Positions 1-6,840 of a stretch of 12,369 nucleotides of DNA are shown piece after piece. Under the pieces are notes generated by a model. The model searched no databases and had not been told where the DNA came from. It worked only from the letters and a program-made list of their open reading frames with translations. Within the stretch, counting starts at the first letter, position 1. Each line of letters starts with the position of its first letter. Source of the stretch: Candidatus Mcinerneyibacteriota bacterium (lineage in GTDB: Bacteria; AUK180; JAQVHJ01). A program made the translations under genes and the position numbers. The stretch spans positions 1 through 12,369 of the forward strand of contig DAOVMD010000042.1 of NCBI GenBank assembly GCA_030630935.1. Reading direction: 5' to 3'.

Positions 1-31
1 ATTTTTTAGAATGTTTCTACAATAACATTTG

Positions 32-75
32 AACTCTTGAACAATTAAACTATCGTAACCTTCGCACATTTGAAC
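32..75 (+). repeat. 44-bp direct repeat, copy 1
   Basis: This copy is identical to 249-292 except for one base (TTTGAAC here, TTTAAAC there), with an offset of 217 bp. The unit begins AACTCTTGAACAATTAAAC and ends in TTCGCACATTTGAAC. It lies wholly outside genes. Confidence 0.85.
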
Positions 76-248
76 ACATGCAAAGCATGCTAAAGAAACT
101 CTGTTACTTTAGCAGAGAGTAGAAAGCTGAGAACTGAGAACTGAAAAATAAAATTCTTTTGATCTCATAGGTACATTTGTACTGGAACTTAACTCTTTTT
201 ATATAACACTTGAACTATCCTAACATCAGTACTCTTGAATGTTTTATT

Positions 249-292
249 AACTCTTGAACAATTAAACTATCGTAACCTTCGCACATTTAAAC
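249..292 (+). repeat. 44-bp direct repeat, copy 2
   Basis: Second copy of the 32-75 repeat, with one mismatch. It ends 34 bp before the last base of the lipoprotein stop codon on the opposite strand. A looser relative, CACTTGAACTATTAAAC, follows at about 302, so this is one of a family of related intergenic words rather than an isolated pair. Confidence 0.85.
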
Positions 293-325
293 GTTTTTCA
301 ACACTTGAACTATTAAACTCTTTAA

Positions 326-991
326 CTATTCTACCTGCTCCAAGTTATTTTGAATCAATTCCTTTACACCCCAGGTTTCTGTTGAGATATCATGTGGAGC
401 AACGATGTGAAAGCTATCTTCCATCCCAATTGATGATTCAAAGAAAAGGCTATATTTCACTGAACTATATTCAGGTAGTTTTGTAAGGATCTCTTCCAGT
501 TTCTTCTTTTCTTCTTCGTAAGCTTTAACCCTGTCTTTCTCGTCTTCTGTGTTGCTGGTGAAAGCTGCAGGTCTTTTGCTTCTCGCAAATTTATTATAAA
601 GCTCTCGGATATTATGTTTATCCGGGAGCTTATCAATCTTATCCCAGATCTTATCATTCTTCTTATTTACAAATTCAATCTTTTCCTTATCCCATTTATT
701 CTCAATCCGATAAACTATCTGGGGTGTCTGCTTCTTACCATACTGCTTAATCCGGGCTTCACGCTCCTCGGATGTTTCACGATTTATAGGTGCATTTATA
801 CGGTTCTCCATTAAAACCCAAATCTCCTTGTCACACTTAAAAATTAATTTATTCTCCTGAATAGTCATGAACCACTTCTCAGGTAATTCCCGATTAATCA
901 AATCTAAGTTTTTATCCTTGAATGTTTCCATAGCGTGACATCCTGTAATAGTTAAGGTTAAAAGAATTAAAAATACCAAATATTTCTTCAT
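326..991 (-). CDS. Hypothetical lipoprotein
   Basis: The protein has 221 residues. It starts with a lipoprotein signal peptide: MKK, a hydrophobic run (residues 4-16) and the lipobox I-T-G-C, with Cys18 as the expected lipidation site. Residue +2 is His, so no Asp retention signal is seen. The rest is hydrophilic and lysine/glutamate-rich, with a likely helical charged segment at about 145-172 (EDEKDRVKAYEEEKKKLEE). I recognise no domain. The start is supported by GAGGAG (CTCCTC at 998-1003 on the + strand) six bases before the ATG. The gene stands alone and is transcribed away from the SIMPL gene across a 590-bp gap. The frame is intact and the signal peptide is clear, so I take it as real, probably a small envelope lipoprotein. 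Its function is unknown. Confidence 0.8.
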   Translation of the reverse strand: MKKYLVFLILLTLTITGCHAMETFKDKNLDLINRELPEKWFMTIQENKLIFKCDKEIWVLMENRINAPINRETSEEREARIKQYGKKQTPQIVYRIENKWDKEKIEFVNKKNDKIWDKIDKLPDKHNIRELYNKFARSKRPAAFTSNTEDEKDRVKAYEEEKKKLEEILTKLPEYSSVKYSLFFESSIGMEDSFHIVAPHDISTETWGVKELIQNNLEQVE

Positions 992-1024
992 ATAAAACTC
1001 CTCATTTCAAAATAATAGTTTATC

Positions 1025-1045
1025 ATAAATATCCTTGATTGTCAA
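1025..1045 (-). promoter_or_regulatory. Possible sigma-70 promoter of the lipoprotein gene
   Basis: On the minus strand a perfect -35 TTGACA (TGTCAA at 1040-1045) is followed after 17 bases by TAAACT. This matches four of six -10 positions and is preceded by TG one base upstream (extended -10). It lies about 35-55 bases before the ATG. The -10 is weak, so confidence is moderate. Confidence 0.4.
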
Positions 1046-1147
1046 ATATTATTCGGCAGAGATTTCCGCTTTTTTTATGTGGAATGCATCAATGTTTGTG
1101 TTGCGAATGTTTTTTTACTTGGATTAAAATTCGTAATGAGTGATTAA

Positions 1148-1242
1148 TGGGACACCCTTGATAAATTTGAAAAGTTCACTTCTTTAAAAACAAAAGAAAA
1201 TTTTATTAATAATGTTATTTATCCCATTTACAGGATGTCCCA
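1148..1242. repeat. Imperfect inverted-repeat element (MITE- or REP-like)
   Basis: The ends TGGGACACCC (1148-1157) and GGATGTCCCA (1233-1242) are inverted repeats with one mismatch. A second pair, GATAAAT (1160-1166) and ATTTATC (1217-1223), nests inside, so the 95-bp segment can fold into one two-part hairpin. A T-rich run at 1246-1266 follows, so a terminator is a possible alternative, although the loop is long. From memory, GGGACA-type ends occur in short palindromic elements mobilised by REP-associated transposases. No transposase is present here. Confidence 0.45.
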
Positions 1243-1584
1243 AGTCTTTTTTTTTTCTTTTTTTGTTTTAGTTCTCGTTAGTTTTTTAATAGGGAACCCT
1301 ACGTGGTTCCTTACTCTTCAGTTCTCCCGATACGCTTCGCGTCCCCGAAAATACGGGGTAAACTTAATTTCCTCCCTTCGGTCGTCAACCTGCTGAAGAA
1401 ATATTATTTGCATTCAAACGAATCCTTAAGCATTAAGAGCTCTAAACAAATGCATGATAATATATAAAGCAAAACCATTGTTCATTGTTATTTTTTCATT
1501 GTGGAGCGAAGCGCAACTCTTGTAATAATTATATGTTTTTTTCGTATTTAATATTTGTCGAACATTTAAAGAAGGAGTAGTGTG

Positions 1585-2334
1585 ATGAAAGACTTTCACA
1601 AAACGGTGTTAGTAGTTTTTTTAGTTGTTGCAGTCGTTTTCATGATTTCAAGCAAGCACACATCTGACACGCCGCGGCGTTTTATTACGGTTTCCGGAGA
1701 TGCCGATGTTATGGTGGAGCCTGATGAGGTAATAATCAGTGTTGGGATTTCGACCTTTAATAAAGACCTTGACGATGCAAAGGATGATAATGAAAAGAAA
1801 ACAAAAAAGGTTTTAAAAAGTATTTTCAAGAATGGAATTGATAAGAAGTTTGTCCAGACAAATTATATCCGGATTAACCCGGAATACAGCAGCTGGACGC
1901 ACAGGACTATTCAGGGTTATTATGTTTATGAGAATATCATGGTCACATTGAGTGATATTGATAAGTTCGAGGATATTATAACGGATGTTCTTGACTCGGG
2001 TGCGAATCATATTTATGGAATTAATTTTAGGACAACCAAACTCAGGAAGTACAAAGACCAGGCAAGAGAACTTGCATTAATTGCAGCGAAGGAAAAAGCA
2101 ACAGATATGAGCTCAGCTCTCGATGAAGCGATAGGCAAACCTTCAAATATAAATGAATCACAAACATACTGGTACTGCTGGTATAACGGTTGGTGGCGCG
2201 GCGGATCTTCATTTAGTATGGCTCAGAATGTTGTACAGAATATTCAGTCGGGCTCAAGTTATAAAGACGACTCAATCGCTCCGGGAAGAATTAGAGTTAA
2301 TGCGAAAGTGTCAGTGACATTTGAATTGATCTAG
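1585..2334 (+). CDS. SIMPL domain-containing protein (DUF541 family)
   Basis: The 249-residue protein has an N-terminal hydrophobic segment (about 6-21), which is a signal anchor or signal peptide, then a SIMPL/DUF541 domain covering the rest. Typical features are the entry strand ITVSGDADVMVEPDEVIISV near residues 34-53 and the exit strand APGRIRVNAKVSVTFEL at the C-terminus. Members face the periplasm or outer surface; the family includes E. coli YggE, linked to oxidative stress, and its biochemical role is poorly defined. The start is ATG 1585 rather than the GTG just before it, because GGAG at 1574-1577 sits seven bases upstream of the ATG. An unusual aromatic loop YWYCWYNGWWRGG (residues 195-207) interrupts the second half. 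The gene stands alone. Confidence 0.88.
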   Translation: MKDFHKTVLVVFLVVAVVFMISSKHTSDTPRRFITVSGDADVMVEPDEVIISVGISTFNKDLDDAKDDNEKKTKKVLKSIFKNGIDKKFVQTNYIRINPEYSSWTHRTIQGYYVYENIMVTLSDIDKFEDIITDVLDSGANHIYGINFRTTKLRKYKDQARELALIAAKEKATDMSSALDEAIGKPSNINESQTYWYCWYNGWWRGGSSFSMAQNVVQNIQSGSSYKDDSIAPGRIRVNAKVSVTFELI

Positions 2335-2665
2335 ACAAATAACATGGAACTGACGAGATTTTTTTAAACATAGAGAGAAAAGAAAAAACTTTTTAACATG
2401 GATGGACGGAAGGTAAAGAAAAGACAAGAAAGAAAAATTAACTACGGAACACGCTGAACACGCCGCAAAACAAAAAGAAGCAAAACAAAACACTTGCTTC
2501 GCTCAAACTTTTTAAATTGACAGGGAACTGACGAGAACTTAAGAGAACTAAAAAAAAAGAAAGGAAAGAAAGAAAATTAACAGGGACGAAAAAGAGACTT
2601 GTAATGTAATAATGAAATATTGTTATAATTATTTAGAGTTTTTAATGCTATTATCTTCAATCATG

Positions 2666-2688
2666 GTCAAGGTCAAACTGACCTTGAC
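2666..2688. repeat. Perfect 10-bp hairpin with AAC loop
   Basis: GTCAAGGTCA (2666-2675) and TGACCTTGAC (2679-2688) are perfect reverse complements around a three-base loop. It could slow or end transcription from either convergent gene, but no T-run follows on either strand, so I call it a hairpin rather than a terminator. Confidence 0.7.
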
Positions 2689-2726
2689 TGAAGGTAAGTA
2701 CTTTGAAAAGTATTACAATTAGCCAT

Positions 2727-2755
2727 AACAATGGGGTTTTACCCCCTTCATTGTT
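2727..2755. terminator. Possible hairpin terminator region between convergent genes
   Basis: AACAATG (2727-2733) pairs with CATTGTT (2749-2755). The stem continues as GGG against CCC past a two-base TT bulge, with a loop around TTTTAC. It lies 36 bases beyond the esterase stop. T-rich DNA follows on the + strand only after about 20 bases, so the call is tentative. Confidence 0.35.
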
Positions 2756-2790
2756 CATTCTTCAATATTACTTCTTCATTATTTTTTATT

Positions 2791-3759
2791 CTATTCGTTC
2801 TCTATGGTTTGTAGTTTTTTGTTTTTAAAGAAATTCCAGATGACTTCTGTTGCGTCAATGTCTCTATTGGTTTTTCCGATCATAAATTTGGGAGCATATT
2901 GTTTTTTACCGGGCCAGGTATGTCCACCACCTTCAATTTTATATAATACAACTTCAACGCCTGTTTTTTCATTCTTATATTCCTGGACACGAACAATCAT
3001 TTCATCGTCTTTTACAGTATCAATGTTATAGAAATTAACCGGTTTGATTCCGCATTCATTATGGAGCACAAACTTTTTAATTGTCTCCATTGTTGATAAG
3101 ATTTTCCCCCGTGTTTTTTTGAAGACTTTTACGTTACCGCCGTGGAACGGAACTAACGGGTCATCAGTTCCATTAATAATAAGAATTGAAATTGGGTTTT
3201 CGGGTGTGCATTCTGAAAGTTCTTCAGGGCATGACCCGGCAACCGCTGCGATGGCTGCAAATTTATCAGAAAGTTCACAGGCGATTCGGAATGACATCAT
3301 TGCCCCGTTCGAGATCCCAACTGCATAAATTCTTGATTCATCTATTTTAAATAAAAGGTTTAGTGCTTTTATCATTTCGTTAAAGAATTTGATGTCATTA
3401 ATATTTTCTTCATGAGCTTTTGATTTAATATCCGTTCTTCCGTCATTCCAATTTCTATTATAACCCTGTGGATAGACTACGATGAATTTCTCCTGATCAG
3501 ATAATTCTGTGAATCCGGTGTATCTTCCTAACTTCTCAGCGTTTCCGCCACCGCCATGAAGGACAAATACAACCGGGAATAATTCTTCTGAGTTATATCC
3601 TTCGGGTATATGTACAAAATATTCACGCTCAATACCGTCAACTTCGACCGACATTGTCATGTCCCCGCTGAATGAATATGTCAGGTTAAATTCTCCTTCC
3701 ACAAAACCGGCGCTTACTGCGATTAATAAAACCAGAATCAATAATCCCTTTATTTTCAT
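2791..3759 (-). CDS. Secreted LpqC/PHB-depolymerase-like esterase
   Basis: The 322-residue protein belongs to the alpha/beta-hydrolase group that includes LpqC, poly(3-hydroxybutyrate) depolymerases and feruloyl esterases (COG3509-like). It has a signal peptide (MKIKGLLILVLLIAVSAG) and is probably periplasmic or secreted. The HGGGGN motif near residue 68 is typical of the oxyanion-hole region. The nucleophile motif G-I-S-N-G has Ser151. The acid is probably Asp200 in NGTDDPLVPF, and the base His280 in GGGHTWPG. Four cysteines (161, 177, 184, 236) could form disulfides. It should hydrolyse an ester, but the substrate (polyester, feruloyl ester or acetylated sugar) cannot be told. I prefer the ATG at 3757-3759 over the one four codons upstream, because GGAGG lies five bases before it. 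The gene stands alone. Confidence 0.88.
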   Translation of the reverse strand: MKIKGLLILVLLIAVSAGFVEGEFNLTYSFSGDMTMSVEVDGIEREYFVHIPEGYNSEELFPVVFVLHGGGGNAEKLGRYTGFTELSDQEKFIVVYPQGYNRNWNDGRTDIKSKAHEENINDIKFFNEMIKALNLLFKIDESRIYAVGISNGAMMSFRIACELSDKFAAIAAVAGSCPEELSECTPENPISILIINGTDDPLVPFHGGNVKVFKKTRGKILSTMETIKKFVLHNECGIKPVNFYNIDTVKDDEMIVRVQEYKNEKTGVEVVLYKIEGGGHTWPGKKQYAPKFMIGKTNRDIDATEVIWNFFKNKKLQTIENE

Positions 3760-3802
3760 TTTCTCCTCCATGTTTTTAATAAATCCAAATTAAGATATTT
3801 AT

Positions 3803-3831
3803 ATTTTACCAAGTTCTACACAAAAAAGCAA
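3803..3831 (-). promoter_or_regulatory. Possible promoter of the esterase gene
   Basis: On the minus strand TTGCTT (-35, three of six matches) is followed after 17 bases by TAAAAT (-10, five of six). The site lies about 45 bases before the preferred ATG. It is tentative because AT-rich DNA gives such matches by chance. Confidence 0.35.
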
Positions 3832-3841
3832 GTGAAAAATA

Positions 3842-3860
3842 GTAACATCAAAGATGTTAC
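3842..3860. repeat. Perfect 8-bp hairpin with AAA loop
   Basis: GTAACATC (3842-3849) and GATGTTAC (3853-3860) are perfect reverse complements around AAA. It lies just upstream of the proposed esterase promoter, so it could be an operator, or it may be one of the many short-loop inverted repeats in these gaps. Confidence 0.6.
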
Positions 3861-4094
3861 AAGTAATAATTAATAATGAAAAATGTTTTTGCATTACATA
3901 TGATAATGCAGTAGGGGCATTGTTTGCTCTCGCAAACAACAGTTTGAGTACTCAGTTTGTGTTTGCTCCCCTCCCGGGGAGTACCTTACAAATAACGTCT
4001 CAAATCCTAACCCGAACTGAAGAATTAAATAACTACTTTTCTTCTATCTACAATCTATAAAACAACAGTTCTCTGCTCTCTGTTCTCTGTTCTC

Positions 4095-4121
4095 GGTTTG
4101 ATTAACGGAGTTAATCAAACC
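4095..4121. repeat. Perfect 12-bp hairpin with GGA loop
   Basis: GGTTTGATTAAC (4095-4106) and GTTAATCAAACC (4110-4121) are perfect reverse complements around GGA. It is the longest exact snap-back inverted repeat I found. No T-run follows, so it is unlikely to be an intrinsic terminator. Confidence 0.75.
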
Positions 4122-4285
4122 TGCCCTGACCAGAAGAAATAAAACACCCAAACGAAACCAAAGTTTTTATACAATAATTAACGGGATACTTTATTCAGAC
4201 GATAAGGGCGAACTCCGTTCGCCCCTACTAATTTTTCATAAGAATTGTAAACGATTTAAAACGATATTTCCTAAATATCCCATTT

Positions 4286-4311
4286 GGTATACCTGAATTG
4301 GACCATATGGT
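4286..4311. promoter_or_regulatory. Candidate enhancer (activator-binding palindromes)
   Basis: Two perfect palindromes, GGTATACC (4286-4293) and ACCATATGGT (4302-4311), lie 80-105 bases upstream of the -24/-12 element. That is the usual distance for an upstream activating sequence of an NtrC-type regulator. The encoded regulator at 9658-11007 is the obvious candidate to bind here, but this is inference from spacing alone. Confidence 0.4.
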
Positions 4312-4389
4312 ACGCTTTTCAGTAGTTATGTTTTTCTAAAAACGGTGTAAGTGCTGGAATATAGGGAAACAGGTCGTGGCTTATGGACT

Positions 4390-4405
4390 TGGCACTTGAA
4401 TTGCT
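4390..4405 (+). promoter_or_regulatory. Sigma-54 (-24/-12) promoter
   Basis: TGGCAC-N5-TTGCT matches the RpoN consensus TGGCACG-N4-TTGCA almost fully. GG is at 4391-4392 and GC at 4403-4404, with the required 12-base spacing. Transcription should start near 4416, giving a leader of about 40 bases before the ATG at 4457. A sigma-54 promoter cannot fire without an enhancer-bound activator ATPase, so the downstream gene should be tightly conditional. Confidence 0.8.
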
Positions 4406-4456
4406 TAATAAAAGGTAGTTCTTTAACAAAAAACTCTAAAACAAAAGGAGGAGAAG

Positions 4457-6460
4457 ATGAAGAAAAAAAGAACATTTAGATTTCTGGCAGTATTTTTTGT
4501 AGTTTTCTTTGTATTTACAGCATCGGTATTTGCGGATGATGCTGCAGTAATCACAGGTAAGGTTGGTGCCCCCGGCAATGAAGATGTTGACGGTGCTATT
4601 GTAAAATTACTTGGAGATTCTGATCAACTTATTGAAGAGACGCAGGTTAATTCAAGTGGTGATTATGAATTTGAGAACGTACCCTATGGTGACTACCAGA
4701 TGTACGCGTCACTTGAAGGTTTTGAAGATTCCAATACCCATAAGGTTAAGGTAAACCGTCCCGTTGTAAATGTTAATCTTCAGTTAAGGCCCGGAGATTC
4801 AGATCCCGATGATGATTCAGATGATCCCTGCAAGAAATATAAGAAGTTACTCAAAGATGTAAAGGAAGCCATTGAGAAACTTAGGGGCTTGCATCATAAA
4901 GCTGCAGATGAGATTTTAAAAGGCAGGAAGCATTCAGAGTTTGCAATTGAACTATTAAATAATAATAAACCTATTAAGGCTCGTAAAGAGTTTTCTATTG
5001 CAGCAGTCTTAATTGTTAAGGCTGAGCGTAGATTAAGATTTTCAGAAATAGTAATAATGCGATTATCAAAAGAGATCACTATTATTATAAATAACTCTGA
5101 GACTGCTAATCTTTGTCCTGAGACAGTAGAATTATTGAAGAAGGCATTGGTTGTTCTTAAAAAGCTTGGAGAGAAGGACAAGGCTTTATTGATGAAGGCT
5201 TTAAAGATTGAGAAAGAATTAAAGGAAAACTATCCTCAAGCCCGAAAAGCTTTTTTCAATGCGAGGACAAAGGACCTTGACGACTTAGACCGTGAGATTA
5301 AGAAGTTATTCAAGACCGGCGAGAAGTTAGAGAAGATGATTGCCAAGTTGATGAAGAGATCTAATAAGGATTTGAAGAAATTTGATAAACTGATTGAAGA
5401 GATCAAGAAAGATATTGACGATGAGAAGTTTGATGAAGCCTTCTTAAAATACAAGAAGGGTATTTTAATGGATCAGCATTTTAGAAATATTATAAGAAGG
5501 GAGAAGTCATTGTTCTCAAGATTAAGAAGGGCAATCCTTCAATTAATGGACTATCGTGAGTTTATTATAAAGGCAGAGATCAATTATAAGTTCCCTGACA
5601 ACAAATTGAAGATCCTTGTAAAAACCTCTAAGAAACTTGAGAAGGAATTTGAAAATTATGTAAAACGTTTCAAAAAACTTCATAAGGAATTTTTCAAGTT
5701 GACAAAAGCTCTTGAGGATAAGCTTGAAGATTTCATCAAGGAACTTACCCTTAATCTCAAGGACCTGAACAGAGGAGTAAGAGGACTTGTTGAAGAGTTT
5801 GGAAAGGTTATGGAGCGTGCGAAGGACTTTGCAGATGATAATATTGAAGACTTATTTATTGTAGTAGGTGCAGCTCATGAACAATTAAGGGATAGTGAAA
5901 GAATTATTAATGAGAATGAAAGGATCATTGTTGACAGAGGAAATGATGCTTTAGGTGTAAACATTCTCCGAAGAGCAGTTGACCTGAAAAAGTTAACTCC
6001 GGTACAGAAGCAGAAGATCAAGGATGATGCATCTGCATATAATGATATTGTAAATGCAAATAATAATATTCAGAATGAGAAACCCAACCTTGAATCTGCA
6101 TTAACGTCATTAATTCAGGAGACAGATAAAATTGAACAGGGTTTTGAGTTAGATACTGAGGCATTTAAGATTTTTCAGAAAACTCTAAAGCCAATTAAGA
6201 AAACTTTCGATATTTTAAAAATCTTCAGGGAATTAAAACCATTCCTTAGTGATCTTCCACAAGATCTTCAAAGAGAAGTGAAAGAAACGGTTGAGATCTC
6301 ATTTGCTTTAACAAGGATAAACTTCCATCTTGCCGGAGCATTAAAGGGATTTCATTTCACCCTTGTTAAGATTCAGATTCTTTATAAGACAACCGGAACC
6401 AGATTAGATATTAATATTCATAGAGCTGATAATATTAATGATGCTGTTGACTCACTTTAA
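4457..6460 (+). CDS. Large exported protein: carboxypeptidase-regulatory-like domain plus long helical body
   Basis: The protein has 667 residues. A signal peptide (1-26, cleavage after VFA) is followed by a beta-sandwich resembling carboxypeptidase regulatory-like domains at about 31-111. Its signs are ITGKV, then G-A-I-V-K-L-L, then SSGDYEFENVPYGDYQM, a form common in proteins of the bacterial envelope. An acidic linker (about 113-124, Asp-rich) leads to some 530 residues of Lys/Glu/Leu-rich sequence, almost all predictable as helix and probably coiled coil. It has two cysteines in that body (125 and 220) and I see no tryptophan. AGGAGG at 4446-4451 lies five bases upstream of the ATG. It is a single-gene unit under a sigma-54 promoter with a hairpin terminator behind it. 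I do not recognise a family for the helical part; a structural or surface-associated role is inference. Confidence 0.85.
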   Translation: MKKKRTFRFLAVFFVVFFVFTASVFADDAAVITGKVGAPGNEDVDGAIVKLLGDSDQLIEETQVNSSGDYEFENVPYGDYQMYASLEGFEDSNTHKVKVNRPVVNVNLQLRPGDSDPDDDSDDPCKKYKKLLKDVKEAIEKLRGLHHKAADEILKGRKHSEFAIELLNNNKPIKARKEFSIAAVLIVKAERRLRFSEIVIMRLSKEITIIINNSETANLCPETVELLKKALVVLKKLGEKDKALLMKALKIEKELKENYPQARKAFFNARTKDLDDLDREIKKLFKTGEKLEKMIAKLMKRSNKDLKKFDKLIEEIKKDIDDEKFDEAFLKYKKGILMDQHFRNIIRREKSLFSRLRRAILQLMDYREFIIKAEINYKFPDNKLKILVKTSKKLEKEFENYVKRFKKLHKEFFKLTKALEDKLEDFIKELTLNLKDLNRGVRGLVEEFGKVMERAKDFADDNIEDLFIVVGAAHEQLRDSERIINENERIIVDRGNDALGVNILRRAVDLKKLTPVQKQKIKDDASAYNDIVNANNNIQNEKPNLESALTSLIQETDKIEQGFELDTEAFKIFQKTLKPIKKTFDILKIFRELKPFLSDLPQDLQREVKETVEISFALTRINFHLAGALKGFHFTLVKIQILYKTTGTRLDINIHRADNINDAVDSL

Positions 6461-6484
6461 TCATAAGGATTAAATGGTAATTGG

Positions 6485-6525
6485 ATCGGGGACATCTCTA
6501 CGGAGGTGCCCCCGATTTCTGTTGT
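6485..6525 (+). terminator. Strong hairpin terminator after the large exported protein gene
   Basis: The arms 6486-6498 and 6503-6515 (TCGGGGACATCTC and GAGGTGCCCCCGA) form a 13-bp stem with one A-C mismatch and one G-U pair around the loop TACG. Flanking A/T and G-T pairs extend it, and a short T-rich tail follows. It begins 25 bases after the stop codon. Confidence 0.75.
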
Positions 6526-6529
6526 TAAT

Positions 6530-6658
6530 CGTTCTTTCCCTGCAAGCAGTGTTTGTAAAAGGGAGCTTGCTTTGATGTTTGAATTGTTGTAACTCGCTGT
6601 TTGTCATCGCGAGAAGAGTACGGAGTACTCAACGCGGCGATCTCTGAGCAGAGCGAAG
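6530..6658 (+). repeat. Tandem repeat unit, copy 1 (129 bp)
   Basis: This copy matches 6677-6805 at all but four of 129 positions; the period is 147 bp including an 18-bp unlike spacer. The right-hand third carries GTCATCGCGAG, then the hairpin GAGTAC-GGA-GTACTC, then GCGGCGATCTCTGAGCAGAG. This layout recalls the GTCATTGCGAG...GCAATCTC palindromic repeats scattered through many bacterial genomes. Confidence 0.85.
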
Positions 6659-6676
6659 TCTTAATTACATTTGTAG

Positions 6677-6805
6677 CGTTCTTTCCCTTCAAGCAGGGTT
6701 TGTAAATGGGAGCTTGCTTTGATGTTTGAATTGTTGTAACTCGCTGTTTGTCATCGCGAGAAGAGTACGGAGTACTCGACGCGGCGATCTCTGAGCAGAG
6801 CGAAG
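6677..6805 (+). repeat. Tandem repeat unit, copy 2 (129 bp)
   Basis: Second copy of the 6530-6658 unit with four substitutions. A truncated third start, resembling the first 30 bases of the unit (TTTTTCCTGCACTTCGGGTT), follows at about 6806-6833. An open frame crosses this array on the minus strand (6525-6935), but it merely translates the repeats. Confidence 0.85.
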
Positions 6806-6840
6806 GTTTTTCCTGCACTTCGGGTTTGTAAAGAAAAGCG

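Larger units (their letters stand above)
1..325. other. Gene-free repeat-rich stretch
   Basis: I see no credible gene here. The open frame at 235-486 has no ribosome binding site and overlaps the lipoprotein gene on the other strand. The stretch holds a 44-bp near-perfect direct repeat (separate entry), degenerate relatives of its TTGAAC-rich start near 205-220 and 302-330, and a run of the unit GAGAACT/GAGAACTGA at about 129-146. Two hairpins lie side by side: CATGC-AAA-GCATG at 77-89 and GCTAAAG/CTTTAGC at 89-113. Confidence 0.6.
992..1584. other. Gene-free stretch between lipoprotein and SIMPL genes
   Basis: No coding frame is convincing. Besides the inverted-repeat element and the T-rich tract at 1246-1290, it holds small hairpins: GGAACC/GGTTCC (1293-1298 and 1305-1310) and CCCCG/CGGGG (1343-1347 and 1354-1358). 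The word GTTCTCGTTAGTT at about 1270-1282 is, in reverse complement, almost the same as AACTGACGAGAAC found beyond the SIMPL gene at about 2526. I see no clear promoter for the SIMPL gene. Confidence 0.5.
2335..2790. other. Gene-free, purine-rich stretch between convergent genes
   Basis: No gene is visible. From 2346 to about 2590 the + strand is strongly A/G-rich with few pyrimidines. It carries the 13-mer GGAACTGACGAGA twice (2346-2358 and 2524-2536). The remainder holds two hairpins (separate entries). It lies between the stop codons of the convergent SIMPL and esterase genes, so transcription from both sides should end here, but neither hairpin is followed by a proper U-run. Confidence 0.5.
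3760..4456. other. Gene-free, hairpin-dense stretch
   Basis: This 700-bp gap between divergent genes holds no credible gene; the frame at 3854-4060 has no ribosome binding site and is built of palindromes. In order, the hairpins are TTGTTTGC-TCTC-GCAAACAA (3920-3939), the palindrome TGAGTACTCA (3945-3954), CTCCCC-TCCC-GGGGAG (3966-3981), a 12-bp snap-back at 4095-4121, and GGGCGAAC-TCC-GTTCGCCC (4206-4224). A GTTCTCT-rich run at 4070-4094 is the complement of the GAGAACT run near 129-146. The right-hand 170 bp carries the sigma-54 control region of the next gene. Confidence 0.6.

Noticed and set aside
235-486. Open frame of 83 codons on the + strand
   Set aside because: It runs across the direct repeat and then antisense to the lipoprotein gene, with no ribosome binding site and no protein-like features.
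3854-4060. Open frame of 68 codons on the + strand
   Set aside because: It lies over consecutive palindromes and a hairpin, has no Shine-Dalgarno and resembles no protein I know.
6530-6805. CRISPR array
   Set aside because: There are only two long units of 129 bp with one short spacer, and no cas genes; the units are ordinary tandem repeats.
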